Assembly: GCF_001005215.1 (NCBI RefSeq)
Contig: NZ_LBNQ01000022.1
Coordinates: 124,001 to 188,000, forward strand
Length of the DNA stretch: 64,000 nt
Source: Lampropedia cohaerens
Lineage (GTDB): Bacteria > Pseudomonadota > Gammaproteobacteria > Burkholderiales > Burkholderiaceae_C
Direction: 5' to 3'
Shown here piece after piece: positions 38,417 to 48,527 of the stretch; within the stretch, counting starts at the first letter, position 1; each line of letters starts with the position of its first letter. The translations under genes were made by a program, and so were the position numbers. A model generated the notes under the pieces. The model had not been told where the DNA came from, did not search any database, and saw only the letters and a program-made list of their open reading frames with translations.

Positions 38417-39592
38417 TCACAGCACTTCGAACACACCCGCTGCGCCCATGCCGCCGCCGATGCACATGGTCACCAGCACCTTTTTGGCACCACGACGCTT
38501 GCCTTCAATCAGCGCATGGCCGGTCAGCCGCTGCCCCGAGACGCCGTAGGGATGGCCAACGGCAATCGCGCCGCCATTGACGTTAAGGCGGTCGGCCGGG
38601 ATGCCCAGCCTGTCACGGCAATAAAGGACCTGTACGGCAAAGGCCTCGTTAAGTTCCCACAGATCGATGTCATCGACTGACAACCCGAGCTGCTTGAGCA
38701 CCTTGGGCACGGCAAACACCGGGCCGATGCCCATCTCGTCAGGCTCGCAGCCCGCAACGGCAAATCCAAGAAAACGCCCCAACGGCTGGAGGTCATGCGC
38801 ACTGGCGTACCGTTCGCTGACCAATACACAGGCGCCAGCCCCGTCCGAGAACTGGCTGGCATTGCCTGCGGCGATGGTGCCTCCTGGCAGGGCCGGCTTG
38901 ATGTTGCGAATCGCGTCGACGGTCGTGCCCGGGCGAATACCCTCGTCCTGCGAGACGGTGACCTTCTTGGTGCGCATGCCGGTCTTCATGTCCGCCACGC
39001 CGGCAACAACGGTGATCGGTGCAATTTCGTCGTTGAACAGGCCCGCCTCAAGCGCCGCCGTCGCCTTTTGCTGGCTGGCCGCGCCGTATTCGTCCATCTG
39101 CTCGCGCGAGATGCCGTAGCGCTTGGCAACCTGTTCGGCAGTCTGCAGCATGCTCCAGTAGATCTCGGGCTTGAGCCGGTCCAACTGTGGGTCCTTGAGC
39201 ATATGCATGTTCATGACCGGCGCGACGCAGGAAATGCTCTCTACCCCGCCTGCTACGAACACTTCGCCCTGGCCGGCAATGATGCTGTGCGCGGCGGTGG
39301 CGATGGTCTGGAGCCCGGACGAGCAAAAGCGGTTGATGGTCTGGCCAGCGACGCTGACCGGCATTCCTGCAGCCAGCGCGATCTGTCGCGCGATGTTGGC
39401 ACCCGTGGCGCCTTCCGGGGTGGCGCAGCCCATCAGCACATCCTCGACTTCGGCCGGCTCGATGCCGGCACGCTCTAGAGCGTGCTTGACCGCATGGGCG
39501 CCGAGCGTCGCACCATGGGTAAGGTTGAACGAGCCCTTGAAACTCTTGGCAAGGGGCGTGCGGGCGGTGGAGACAATCAATGCAGCTGTCAT
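38417..39592 (-). CDS. fadA: Acetyl-CoA acyltransferase (thiolase)
   Basis: 391 residues from the ATG at 39592 (ribosome site AAGGAATCTCC). It performs the last step of beta-oxidation, or acetoacetyl-CoA formation. The acyl cysteine is in [12 protein letters not shown], the base histidine in [15 protein letters not shown], the second cysteine in [20 protein letters not shown] is also conserved. It lies 59 bases after the FadB-type gene in the same direction, so it is the 3-ketoacyl-CoA thiolase partner by context. The gene symbol follows that context. Confidence 0.9.
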   Translation of the reverse strand: MTAALIVSTARTPLAKSFKGSFNLTHGATLGAHAVKHALERAGIEPAEVEDVLMGCATPEGATGANIARQIALAAGMPVSVAGQTINRFCSSGLQTIATAAHSIIAGQGEVFVAGGVESISCVAPVMNMHMLKDPQLDRLKPEIYWSMLQTAEQVAKRYGISREQMDEYGAASQQKATAALEAGLFNDEIAPITVVAGVADMKTGMRTKKVTVSQDEGIRPGTTVDAIRNIKPALPGGTIAAGNASQFSDGAGACVLVSERYASAHDLQPLGRFLGFAVAGCEPDEMGIGPVFAVPKVLKQLGLSVDDIDLWELNEAFAVQVLYCRDRLGIPADRLNVNGGAIAVGHPYGVSGQRLTGHALIEGKRRGAKKVLVTMCIGGGMGAAGVFEVL

Positions 39593-39651
39593 GGAGATTC
39601 CTTGTGTGCGCGGCAGCAACCCTACTGGCGATGCCCGCCGCTCTGAATGGG

Positions 39652-41751
39652 TTACTGGAATTGCTTGCCTTCTGCGGCCAGTTGACGCAACAAGCTGGCA
39701 GGCTGCCAGAAGGCCGCGTCATCCAGCGGATTGCGCGCAAAACGCTTCATGGCCTCGATGACGCTGAACAGCCCAACCTCATTGGCATAGTGCATCGGCC
39801 CGCCTCGCCAGAACGGAAAGCCATAGCCATAGATATAGACCACGTCGATATCGCTGGCGCGCTGGGCAAAGCCCTCTTCCACAATCCGCGCCCCTTCATT
39901 GACCAGCGAGAACACCAGGCGCTGGACGATCTCCTCGTCGCTGATGCGGCGTGGCGTGATGCCGGCATCCTTGCGGTGCTGCTCGATCATGTCGAGCACC
40001 TCCTGGCTGACGATGGGGTCACGCTTGCCGGGCGCGTAGTCGTACCAGCCAGCGCCGGTCTTCTGTCCAAAGCGCCCCTTCTCGCACAGCAGGTCCGCCG
40101 TCCTGCTATAGCGCAGATCAGGCTGTTCGACCGCACGGCGCTTGCGGATCGCCCAGCCAATGTCGTTGCCGGCCAGATCGCCCATGCGAAATGGCCCCAT
40201 GGCGAAACCGAAGTTCTCGATGGCCTTGTCCACCTGTTGCGGCGTGGCGCCTTCATCCAGCAGGAAGCCCGCCTGGCGCGCGTACTGCTCGATCATGCGA
40301 TTGCCGATGAAGCCGTCGGTGACACCAGCCACGACCGCCACCTTCCGGATCTTCTTGGCAAGCGCCATCACCGTAGCCAGCACATCCTTGGCCGTCTGGG
40401 CACCACGCACGACTTCCAGCAACTTCATGACGTTGGCGGGGCTGAAGAAGTGCATGCCCACCACATCCTGTGGGCGCTGGGTGAAGGAGGCAATGCGGTT
40501 CAGATCCAGGGTGGAGGTGTTGGAGGCCAGAATCGCTCCCGGCTTGACGACCTCGTCGAGCTTTCTGAACACCTGTTCCTTGACACCGATGTCCTCAAAG
40601 ACCGCCTCGATCACGAGGTCGACATCCTGCAGGTCCTGGTAATCCAGCGTGGTCGAGAGCAAGGCGATGGTCTGCTCGTACTTCTCCTGCTTGAGCTTGC
40701 CTTTCTTGATGCGGTCCTCATAGTTCTTGCGGATGACTCCCACGCCACGCTCGAGCGCTTCCTGCTTGGTTTCCAGAATGACGACCGGAAACCCCGCATT
40801 GAGGAAATTCATTGCAATGCCGCCGCCCATGGTGCCGGCACCGATGATGCCAACCTTCCTGATCTCGCGTTGCGGGGTGTCGGGCGGAACGTCATCGATC
40901 TTGGAGGCAGCCCGTTCGGCAAAGAAGAAGTGGCGCAGCGCGCGTGACTCGGGCGTGCCCATCAGCTGGATGAACAGCTCGCGCTCCCTGGCCAAGCCCT
41001 GCGCGAACGGGAGCGTCGTTGCCGCCTCCACGGCGTCCACGCACTTGATGGGGGCAGGCAGGTTCTTGGCCACGGCACCGGCGGTGTTGCGTGCGAACTG
41101 GAAGAATGCCTCACCCTGCGGATGCTTGGCCGGCAGATCGCGCACCCGCGGCAGATCCGTGACGCGGGCGACCGACCGCGCAAACGCCAAGGCCTCGTCA
41201 GCCAGACTTGCAGGGTCATCCACGACCTCGTCAAACAGCTTCTGTCCGGGCAGACTGGCCAGCAACTGCGCATCCACCGTCTCACCGCTGACGATCATGT
41301 TCAGCGCCGCCTCCACGCCAATGACGCGTGGCAGGCGTTGCGTGCCGCCTGCGCCGGGCAACAGGCCCAGCTTGACTTCCGGCAATGCGACCTTGGTGCC
41401 GGCTGCGACCACCCGGTAGTGGCACGCGAGCGCCAGTTCCAGACCGCCGCCCATGACGACCGAGTGCATCGCTGCCACCACCGGCTTGGGACTGTTTTCC
41501 ACGATCTCGATCACCCCATGCAGGTTGGGCTCGCGAAAGGCAATGTCCTTGCCAAACTCCGTGATGTCGGCGCCGCCACTGAAGGCCTTGCCTGCACCGG
41601 TAATGACGATGGCGGAGACCGTATCATCGGCATTTGCCTGCTCAATGCCGGACACAATCGCCTTGCGCGTGGCATAGCCAAGTCCGTTCACGGGTGGATT
41701 GTTCAGCGTGATGACGGCCACGCCGTCATGCACCTTGTATTCAGCCGTCAT
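39652..41751 (-). CDS. fadB: Enoyl-CoA hydratase/3-hydroxyacyl-CoA dehydrogenase (FadB/FadJ type)
   Basis: 699 residues. The hydratase/isomerase domain (1-190) has [29 protein letters not shown] and the catalytic Glu region in [20 protein letters not shown]. The NAD-binding dehydrogenase (about 295-475) starts [18 protein letters not shown] and has [12 protein letters not shown] and [16 protein letters not shown]. The two C-terminal dehydrogenase domains include [15 protein letters not shown]. It oxidises acyl-CoA chains with the downstream thiolase. A 24-base palindrome lies 26 bases upstream of its start. Confidence 0.94.
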   Translation of the reverse strand: MTAEYKVHDGVAVITLNNPPVNGLGYATRKAIVSGIEQANADDTVSAIVITGAGKAFSGGADITEFGKDIAFREPNLHGVIEIVENSPKPVVAAMHSVVMGGGLELALACHYRVVAAGTKVALPEVKLGLLPGAGGTQRLPRVIGVEAALNMIVSGETVDAQLLASLPGQKLFDEVVDDPASLADEALAFARSVARVTDLPRVRDLPAKHPQGEAFFQFARNTAGAVAKNLPAPIKCVDAVEAATTLPFAQGLARERELFIQLMGTPESRALRHFFFAERAASKIDDVPPDTPQREIRKVGIIGAGTMGGGIAMNFLNAGFPVVILETKQEALERGVGVIRKNYEDRIKKGKLKQEKYEQTIALLSTTLDYQDLQDVDLVIEAVFEDIGVKEQVFRKLDEVVKPGAILASNTSTLDLNRIASFTQRPQDVVGMHFFSPANVMKLLEVVRGAQTAKDVLATVMALAKKIRKVAVVAGVTDGFIGNRMIEQYARQAGFLLDEGATPQQVDKAIENFGFAMGPFRMGDLAGNDIGWAIRKRRAVEQPDLRYSRTADLLCEKGRFGQKTGAGWYDYAPGKRDPIVSQEVLDMIEQHRKDAGITPRRISDEEIVQRLVFSLVNEGARIVEEGFAQRASDIDVVYIYGYGFPFWRGGPMHYANEVGLFSVIEAMKRFARNPLDDAAFWQPASLLRQLAAEGKQFQ

Positions 41752-41777
41752 GAAGTCTCCTGATTGGGGTTTGATTA

Positions 41778-41801
41778 AAAATAGAACGATCGTGCTATTT
41801 T
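41778..41801. promoter_or_regulatory. 24-base near-perfect palindrome, probable TetR-family operator
   Basis: Half-sites AAAATAGAACGA and TCGTGCTATTTT match in 11 of 12 positions. It sits in the fadB promoter region. Size and symmetry fit a TetR-type fatty-acid regulator (FadR/FadP class). No such regulator is encoded in this window. Confidence 0.75.
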
Positions 41802-41976
41802 ATGGCCAGATTCTAAGGCACAAGTGCGCACGGCGACAATCGCGACTGGGACAGCGCTGCCGCGCCAACAACCCTGCGCTTTCCTACAACGCCGCGCACA
41901 CTGGCAGCGCCACAATCAGCGTAGTCTGCGGCGCGCTCAGCAGTGCTGCCCTTTACTACCGTTCAGAGCGATAACG

Positions 41977-43104
41977 ATGCGCACATTTCAATGCACCCAA
42001 TGCAAGAGCATGGTGTTCTTCGAGAACTTCGCCTGTGTCGCCTGTGGCCATCCATTGGGCTTTGATCCTCACAGCCTGATGATGGTGGCCCTCGTCCCAG
42101 CGACGAACACGCCCACCACGGTTGCGCTCTGGCACACCGCCATCGGCCCCACCCACAACCATGCAGTGGCATTGCCGCTTGAGCCATTCAAACGCTGCCG
42201 CAACCATGTGGACTACGGCGCATGCAACTTTCTGCTGGCAGCCGATGATGTGCACGAGTACTGCGTCTCGTGCCGGCAGACCCATACCATCCCCAACCTC
42301 TCCAAGCCTGGCAATCTGGAAGCGTGGATCACAATCGAGAACGCCAAGCGGCGCCTGTATTACACGCTGGCCCGCCTGGGTCTGGAGGGCCTGGCCACCA
42401 CGCCGGCGTACGACTTCCTGGAGGATGTTCCAGGCGAGGATCCGGTGCTCACCGGCCATGCCAATGGCCTGATTACCATCAACATTGCCGAGGCAGACGA
42501 CGCCGAGCGCACCCGCAGGCGCATCGCCCTGCACGAGCCCTACCGCACGCTGCTGGGGCATCTGCGCCATGAGGTCGGCCACTTTTACTGGGATCGCTTT
42601 TTCCTCGGAAACTTTCAGGCGCTGGAGCAGTTCCGCCAGGTTTTCGGCGACGAGCGCGAAGACTATGCCGAAGCACTTGAGCGCCACTATCAGGCGCCCA
42701 GAACCGATTGGCAGGGCAACTACATCAGCAGCTACGCGACCGCCCACGCCTGGGAGGACTGGGCCGAGACCTGGGCGCATTACCTGCACCTGATCGACTT
42801 GCTGGAGACGGCGGCGGCCTATCAGATGTCCTTTGCGACGCTGGGAAGCCAGGGCTACGTGCCGATGCAGGCGCAGGATCCCTTCAGCTACTTCGCCAGC
42901 GCGCCCCGGGACGGCTCGCCACAGGATATTGGCGCCCTGCTCAACCTGGGCATGGGCGTTTCACTGGTGCTCAACAGCCTCAACCGCAGCCTGGGGCACA
43001 ACGATGCCTACCCGTTCACGCTTGCGACACCGGTGCTTGGCAAGCTCTCATTCGTGCACAACATGGTCCGGGCCTACGTGCGGGACTGCAGCAATCAATC
43101 GTAG
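41977..43104 (+). CDS. Zinc-ribbon metallopeptidase family protein (Peptidase_Mx/DUF2248-like)
   Basis: 375 residues from the ATG at 41977. The N-terminal zinc ribbon has C6, C9, C20 and C23 (FQCTQCK, CVACGHPLGF). A second Cys group is at C74, C83, C96 and C99. The zinc protease motif HEVGH is at 198-202 in HLRHEVGHFYWD. The third ligand is probably in AWEDWAETWAHYLH near residue 270. No signal peptide is seen, so it is cytosolic. The substrate is unknown. Its 3' end overlaps the convergent ABC ATPase gene by 10 bases. Confidence 0.85.
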   Translation: MRTFQCTQCKSMVFFENFACVACGHPLGFDPHSLMMVALVPATNTPTTVALWHTAIGPTHNHAVALPLEPFKRCRNHVDYGACNFLLAADDVHEYCVSCRQTHTIPNLSKPGNLEAWITIENAKRRLYYTLARLGLEGLATTPAYDFLEDVPGEDPVLTGHANGLITINIAEADDAERTRRRIALHEPYRTLLGHLRHEVGHFYWDRFFLGNFQALEQFRQVFGDEREDYAEALERHYQAPRTDWQGNYISSYATAHAWEDWAETWAHYLHLIDLLETAAAYQMSFATLGSQGYVPMQAQDPFSYFASAPRDGSPQDIGALLNLGMGVSLVLNSLNRSLGHNDAYPFTLATPVLGKLSFVHNMVRAYVRDCSNQS

Positions 43105-43853
43105 TAGGTCACGATGCGTTTGTCCCCGAGTTCGTGCACCTCGAACGCGGTCTCGTAAATTGTTGCCAGCACATCGGCCTGGATGATCTCGGCGGGGCTG
43201 CCCTGCATGAAGACGCGGCCTTTTTTCATCGCGATGATGTGGGTGGCGTACGCGGAAGCGAAGTTGATGTCGTGCAGCACCACCACAATGGTCTTGCCCA
43301 TGCCCCGCGCTGCCTGGCGCAGTAACCGCATCATGTCCACCGCGTAACGCACGTCCAGATTGTTGAGGGGCTCGTCAAACAGCATGTAGTCCGTGTCCTG
43401 GCACAGCACCATGGCCACGAAGGCGCGCTGGCGCTGCCCACCCGAGAGTTCGTCAATGAAGCAATCGGCATAGTCCTGCAACCCCAGATAGCCGATTGCA
43501 CGGTCGACATGCGCATCGTCCTCGGCCGTCATTCGTCCCCTGGAGTGGGGAAACCGCCCGAAGCAGACCAGCTCGCGTACTGTCAGGCGTGCACCGATGT
43601 GATTGTCCTGACGCAGGATGGCCAGCCGCTTGGCGAGCGCGTCGCTGGGCGCCTTGCGCACATCCAGTCCGTCGACGTGAATACTGCCTGCACTCATGGG
43701 AATGAGCCGGGCAATCATCGACAGCAATGAGGACTTGCCGGCCCCATTGGGCCCGATGATGGCGGTGATGCCGCCGCGCGCCAGCTGCAGCGACACGTCA
43801 TCCACTACGACAGTGTCCCCATAGCTGCGGCTGACGTGGGAAACCTCAATCAT
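43095..43853 (-). CDS. Ferric-siderophore ABC transporter ATPase (FepC/FatE type)
   Basis: 252 residues. Walker A GPNGAGKSSL, Q-loop LRQDNHIGARLTV, signature LSGGQRQRAFVAM, Walker B YMLFDEPLNNLD, switch His in VLHDINFAS. The RLAILRQDNHI and GRFPHSRGR segments are typical of the YclP/FatE/CeuD iron-chelate ATPases. It is last of a four-gene importer and overlaps the upstream permease gene by four bases. Confidence 0.92.
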   Translation of the reverse strand: MIEVSHVSRSYGDTVVVDDVSLQLARGGITAIIGPNGAGKSSLLSMIARLIPMSAGSIHVDGLDVRKAPSDALAKRLAILRQDNHIGARLTVRELVCFGRFPHSRGRMTAEDDAHVDRAIGYLGLQDYADCFIDELSGGQRQRAFVAMVLCQDTDYMLFDEPLNNLDVRYAVDMMRLLRQAARGMGKTIVVVLHDINFASAYATHIIAMKKGRVFMQGSPAEIIQADVLATIYETAFEVHELGDKRIVTYYD

Positions 43854-44836
43854 CGCATCGACCTTCTCATGACCAGAAAAATGAAGACTACGCCGCCAAG
43901 AAACTCAATGATGATGGACAGCGCGGTATTGAACGCGAACAGTCGCTCCAGCAGCGTCTGCCCGCCCACCAAACAGATCACGCCCAGCAAGATGGAGATG
44001 GGCAGAATGTCCGCATGCCGGCTGCGGCCAGCGATCGCATGCGCAAGGCTGACGATCAGCAGCCCAAAGAACGTGATCGGTCCCACCAGCGCCGTCGAGA
44101 CCGACACCAGCATCGCCACCACCGCAAGAATCGTCGACACCGTTGCTTTGTAGGGAACGCCCAGGCTGACCGCCACGGGTCGCCCCAGCGCCAGCACGTC
44201 CAGATACGGCAGCAGCCGCCACACAACGAGCGATGCCACGGCGATCAGCGCCGTCGAGATGCCCAGCAAAGTGCGATCGACCGCATTGAAGCTGGCAAAA
44301 AACGTATCCTGCAGCACCAGAAACTCGTTCGGGTCGAGCATGCGTTGCATCAGCGTCGAGAGACTGCGAAAGAATACGCCACAGACAATCCCCACCAGAA
44401 CCAGCAGGTGCAGGCTGCGGTTGCCCTTGAGAAACAACCATTGAAACAGCAGGCTGGAGAACACCGCCATGGCCGCTACCTCCAGGAGGAACTGCAGTCG
44501 CACGTCCATGGTCATCAGCGCTCTGGAGGAAAAGCCATACACGACGATTGTCTGGATCAGGATGTACAGCGCGTCAAAACCCATGATCGAGGGCGTGAGA
44601 ATGCGGTTGGCGGTCACCGTCTGAAACAGCACGGTCGAGACCGCGACCGCATAGGCGACGAGAACCAGCGCCAGCAGCTTGGTGCCCCGGAACGGCAAAA
44701 TGAAGTGCCAGTTGCCCTTGGCACCGATCAGCATGAAACACGCCATCGCCACCATTGCCAACGCCGAAAGCGCGAGCAGGGCCCAGGCCGGGCGCGAGAG
44801 CCGCCGGGCGCTGGCCGGACGTTCAGCTTGCCGCAT
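43850..44836 (-). CDS. Iron-chelate ABC transporter permease (FecCD, FatC/YclO type)
   Basis: 328 residues with about nine spans. FecCD motifs: LTPSIMGFDALYILIQT, VSLGVPYKATVST and GPITFFGLLIVSLAHAIAG. It overlaps the second permease gene by 14 bases. Confidence 0.92.
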   Translation of the reverse strand: MRQAERPASARRLSRPAWALLALSALAMVAMACFMLIGAKGNWHFILPFRGTKLLALVLVAYAVAVSTVLFQTVTANRILTPSIMGFDALYILIQTIVVYGFSSRALMTMDVRLQFLLEVAAMAVFSSLLFQWLFLKGNRSLHLLVLVGIVCGVFFRSLSTLMQRMLDPNEFLVLQDTFFASFNAVDRTLLGISTALIAVASLVVWRLLPYLDVLALGRPVAVSLGVPYKATVSTILAVVAMLVSVSTALVGPITFFGLLIVSLAHAIAGRSRHADILPISILLGVICLVGGQTLLERLFAFNTALSIIIEFLGGVVFIFLVMRRSMR

Positions 44837-45785
44837 AGGGCTTTCGCATCAACAGGTAAATGAATACGGCGCTGCCTATGACACCGACCACCACGCCGAT
44901 GGGAATCTCGTAGGGCGCGCGCGCGACCCGGCCGAAGATGTCGCAGGCGAGCACGAAGCTGGCGCCGCCGAGCGCGACCCACGGTACGGCGCGACGCATG
45001 TTGTCGCCAATCATCAGGCGCACGACATTGGGCACGATCAACCCGAGAAATGGCACCATCCCCACCGTCACGACCACACTGGCCGTCACCAGTGCCACGA
45101 TGCACAGTCCCAGCGCAACCAATGCGTGGTAATTGAGCCCCAGACTGGTCGATACCTGCTCGCCAAGCCCTGCCACGGTGAAACGGTCTGCGGCGACCCA
45201 GGCCAGTACGGTGCCCGCAAATCCGACCCATAGCAACTCATAGCGCCCCCGCAGGATGCCGGAGAAGTCCCCCATCGCCCACGCCAACATGGACGCCATC
45301 AGATCAAAACGGTAAGCAATGAAGGTCGCCACGGCACTGATGACGCCGCCAAGCATGATGCCGATCAGCGGCACCAGCAGCGGATCGCGCAGCGGCACCC
45401 AGTGCAGCAGCCGCAGAAACAGCGCCGTACCGGCCAATGCAAACAGTGCCGCCACCAGCATCTTGCCAACCACAGGCCACTGCGGAGCGAAAATCGTCAC
45501 CAGCAAGAAACCCAGGCTGGCGGACTCGACGGTGCCGATGGTGGAGGGTTCGACAAAGCGGTTGCGCACAATCATCTGCATGAGCAGGTCGGCGATGGCC
45601 ATGGACGCGCCCGCCAGAATCACCGCCAACGTGCGGGGAATGCGGCTGCCCAGCAGCACCAGCATGGGGCGGCTGTCCCCATCGGCGGCAAGCAGTGCGG
45701 CGAGGGACACATCGCTGACACCTACGAACAGCGATACCCCAGCCAGCGCGAGCAACACGATGAGGCCCGCCATCAAATATCGCAA
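44823..45785 (-). CDS. Iron-chelate ABC transporter permease (FecCD, FatD/YclN type)
   Basis: 320 residues from a TTG at 45785, chosen because AGAGGAG lies seven bases upstream and RYLMAGLIVLLALAGVSLFV then begins the first span as in relatives. The open frame extends to 45860 but without a ribosome site. Motifs: PSTIGTVESASLGFLLVT, TSLGLNYHAL, VGMVPFLGLIVPNVVR. Confidence 0.9.
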   Translation of the reverse strand: MRYLMAGLIVLLALAGVSLFVGVSDVSLAALLAADGDSRPMLVLLGSRIPRTLAVILAGASMAIADLLMQMIVRNRFVEPSTIGTVESASLGFLLVTIFAPQWPVVGKMLVAALFALAGTALFLRLLHWVPLRDPLLVPLIGIMLGGVISAVATFIAYRFDLMASMLAWAMGDFSGILRGRYELLWVGFAGTVLAWVAADRFTVAGLGEQVSTSLGLNYHALVALGLCIVALVTASVVVTVGMVPFLGLIVPNVVRLMIGDNMRRAVPWVALGGASFVLACDIFGRVARAPYEIPIGVVVGVIGSAVFIYLLMRKPYAAS

Positions 45786-45878
45786 GAAAATGCTCCTCTG
45801 AGAATCCGCGCACGAGACGCTGCTGCCGACACCGCGCAACATGCGCAGACGAGACAGCAACAGTAAAGTTACGTCTTG

Positions 45879-46819
45879 CTAATTCGCTGCAGCCAGCGCG
45901 GCCAGCACCTGATCGGCCAGGCGCATGATCGAGCGGTAGCCGTGCATCACGGTATAGGCATCCATCGGATCGAGGTACACGATGTGCTGCTGCTTCCAGG
46001 CTTTGGTCTGATGCATCAATGCGTTGTCCAGCAACTGCTGCGCCGCGCCCCCCTTGCCAATGCCGGCATCCCGGTCGATCACGAACAGCCAGTCCGGATC
46101 GGCCTCCAGCAGGTACTCGAAGGACACCGCATCGCCGCCATGGAAACGGTCATCGACATCCGTGTCCACCGAACGGAACCCGGTCTCGGTGAAGATCCAG
46201 CTCACCCGCGAGTTCGTGCCGTAGACGCCGAGCTTGCCGGCATTGGTCACGAGCACGATGGCCGTACTGTCGTTGTGCTGCGCGGCCTCGCGCAACTGCG
46301 CAAACTTTGCATCGATCGCGGCATTGAGCTCGGCTGCGCGCGCCTGCTTGCCAAAAATATCGCCGAAGGTCGTGATGTTGTGCTTGACGCCTTCGACCAG
46401 ATTGCGGTTGTCCACCGACAGGTCGATGGTGGGAAGGATGGCCGCCAGCTCACCCAGCTTGGCGCGTGAGCGTCCCGCCACGATCATCAGGTCGGCATCG
46501 GCTGCGGCAATGGTCTCGTAGTCCGGCTCCTGCAGCGTGCCGGTCTTGATGTAGTCGTCGCTGGCGTACTGGCGCAGATAGTCCGGCAGGCGATGGCTGT
46601 CGCCGGCACACCGGTCACCTTGACGCCCAGCGCGTCCAGAATGTCCAGCACCGCCACATCCTGCACCAGCACGCGCTGGGGCACCGCGTCAAGCACGAGC
46701 TCTCCTTGCGCGTGCCGCACGGTGACGGGCTGCGCAGCCAGGGCATGCGCGTTCAAACCCAGGGCAGCTGCGCTCAGCAGTGCGGCCAGCATCGGCCTGC
46801 CCAAACGGAAACTTGTCAT
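45879..46819 (-). pseudogene. Siderophore-binding protein gene (FatB/CeuE type), frameshifted
   Basis: This should encode the periplasmic binding protein of the importer. The start at 46819 has AAGGAG eight bases upstream and a Sec signal peptide (LSAAALGLNAHALA). The first part reads to LGVKVTGVP near 46606. The reading frame then shifts: the family-like continuation (SHRLPDYLRQYASDDYI..., then MIVAGRSRAKLGELAAILPT) lies in another frame to the stop at 45879. Adding one base at the GCCGGC at 46602-46607 would restore one protein of about 313 residues. It is either a real loss-of-function mutation or a one-base sequence error. Confidence 0.82.
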
Positions 46820-46881
46820 TCGCTGCACTCCTTGATCCCGAAAATGCTAGCTGCACGAATCGCGCTGGACGATGACGAAAC

Positions 46882-46900
46882 GAGAATTCTAATCATCCTC
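46882..46900 (-). promoter_or_regulatory. Candidate Fur box upstream of the iron importer
   Basis: The minus-strand 19-mer GAGGATGATTAGAATTCTC matches 13 of 19 positions of the classical GATAATGATAATCATTATC box, 63 bases before the binding-protein start. Confidence 0.5.
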
Positions 46901-47004
46901 ATGTCAAAAATTCGTTGCAGCGCTGGCACTTCGTCGGGGGCGGCAGCATGTCCGCACGCGCATGTCACAACGGCGTCAGCGCAGGGCTGACGGCAATGCA
47001 TTGC

Positions 47005-47499
47005 CTAGTCCACGGCACGCTCGGCAACGCGGGCAGTGAGCCGGTCAAGCACGATAGGATGCACGAACTGGCCCACCTCCCCGGGCGCACCCAGTGTGGC
47101 AATCTCCCGCACATGCGTCGAGCTGACGTACTGGTACTGTTCGGCCGGGGTCATGAAAATGGTCTCGACATCGGGCATCAGTTTGCGGTTCATGCCGGCG
47201 AGCTGGACTTCGTAGTCAAAGTCGGTAACGCCGCGCACGCCGCGCACCATCACCTGCGCGCCGATGTCGACGATGAAGTCACGCATCAACCCCGAAAAGC
47301 TGTGCACCGTCACGTTGGGCAGGTCCGCCAGCACTTCGCGCGCCATCTCCATGCGCTCTGGCAAGGTGAACATGGTCCGCTTGTGGTGCCCAGCCGCCAC
47401 GGCCACCACCAACTGGTCAAACAGCCGGGCAGTGCGGCGAATCAGCTCCTCATGCCCGCGCGTGATGGGATCGAACGTACCTGGGAACACGGCCAGCAT
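47005..47499 (-). CDS. coaD: Pantetheine-phosphate adenylyltransferase
   Basis: 164 residues from the ATG at 47499 (an in-frame GTG four codons upstream is possible). It makes dephospho-CoA from phosphopantetheine and ATP. The nucleotidyltransferase motif is FPGTFDPITRGHEELIRR (HxGH class, here TRGH). It also has MVRGVRGVTDFDYEVQLAGMNR and YQYVSSTHVREIA. It lies 47 bases downstream of folA in the same direction. Confidence 0.95.
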   Translation of the reverse strand: MLAVFPGTFDPITRGHEELIRRTARLFDQLVVAVAAGHHKRTMFTLPERMEMAREVLADLPNVTVHSFSGLMRDFIVDIGAQVMVRGVRGVTDFDYEVQLAGMNRKLMPDVETIFMTPAEQYQYVSSTHVREIATLGAPGEVGQFVHPIVLDRLTARVAERAVD

Positions 47500-47546
47500 T
47501 GCGGTGTGCACGCAAAATTCTCCTGCAGCTTGTCTGCGATGAAAGG

Positions 47547-48098
47547 TCAGCGATCTCTGCGCCGGTAATGCACAAAGGCAAACGGAACGGGTGCCCCACT
47601 GGGATCGGCCGATGCGATCGGCACCTGCTGGCTCTCGCGCGAGACTTCGACGAATGCACTGCGATCCCAAGGTGGAAAGAAGGTGTCCCCCTCCACCGCC
47701 GCATCGATTTCCGTAAGGTATAGGCTGTCGGCCAGGTCAAGCGCCTGCGCATAGATCTGGGCCCCTCCGATGACAAAGACCCGATCCTGCACCATGTCGC
47801 CGGGCAGCGGCAGCTGCAAGGCCTGCTGCAGGCTGCATGCCAGCCGCACGCCCGGCGGCAGCTGCAGCGGCTGCGACGAAACCACCACATGCTCGCGCCC
47901 CGGCAATAGCCCCGGCAGCGACTGCCAGGTGCGACGGCCCATGATAATGCGGTGCCCCATGGTCTTTTGCTTGAAATAGCGAAAGTCCGCCGGCAGATGC
48001 CACGGCATGCCGCCGTCACGTCCCATCACGCCGTTGGCAGCCACTGCCGCGATCAGGGCGATATGCGGTAAAGAATGCGCGCTCATGGACAATGCCAT
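47547..48098 (-). CDS. folA: Dihydrofolate reductase
   Basis: 183 residues from the ATG at 48098; an ATG four codons later (48086) is as likely. It reduces dihydrofolate with NADPH. Conserved: IAAVAANGVMGRDGGMPWHLPADF (loop and catalytic Asp), IIMGRRTWQSLPGLLPGREH and VIGGAQIYAQALDLADSLYL. No substitution linked with trimethoprim resistance is evident by eye. Confidence 0.95.
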   Translation of the reverse strand: MALSMSAHSLPHIALIAAVAANGVMGRDGGMPWHLPADFRYFKQKTMGHRIIMGRRTWQSLPGLLPGREHVVVSSQPLQLPPGVRLACSLQQALQLPLPGDMVQDRVFVIGGAQIYAQALDLADSLYLTEIDAAVEGDTFFPPWDRSAFVEVSRESQQVPIASADPSGAPVPFAFVHYRRRDR

Positions 48099-48179
48099 CG
48101 TTGCCTGTAGTCCCGAAAGTCTGCAAGCATACTATGTCCATGCCGCGTTCTGGCGGCCCCTCTGATTGACCTGCACCAG

Positions 48180-48527
48180 ATGATTGAACAGATTACTCCT
48201 GCCGGATTCCCGGATTGGGTTGCGAAAAACCAGACTGGTGATAGCCGCCCTCTGCTGATCGACGTACGCGAGCCCTGGGAATGGACCCTGGCAAGCGTCA
48301 AGCCCGATGCTGCTTTCGAGCTGCTGCAACTGTCCATGGGCGACATCCCGGCTGCGCTGAATCAGCTTGATCCAGACCGGCCCACCGCACTGCTGTGCCA
48401 CCACGGCATGCGCAGCCAGAGCGTGGCGCAGTTCCTACTCGCCAATGGCTTCGAGCACCTGGCCAACGTCACGGGTGGCATTGATGCCTGGTCGACCAGC
48501 GTCGACCCCAGCATCGCCAGATACTGA
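48180..48527 (+). CDS. Single-domain rhodanese-like protein
   Basis: 115 residues. One rhodanese domain: LLIDVREPWEW near residue 25 and the active-site loop CHHGMRS at about 73-79 with the persulfide cysteine. It is probably a cytosolic sulfur carrier or transferase; the partner is unknown. It is divergent from folA. Confidence 0.9.
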   Translation: MIEQITPAGFPDWVAKNQTGDSRPLLIDVREPWEWTLASVKPDAAFELLQLSMGDIPAALNQLDPDRPTALLCHHGMRSQSVAQFLLANGFEHLANVTGGIDAWSTSVDPSIARY

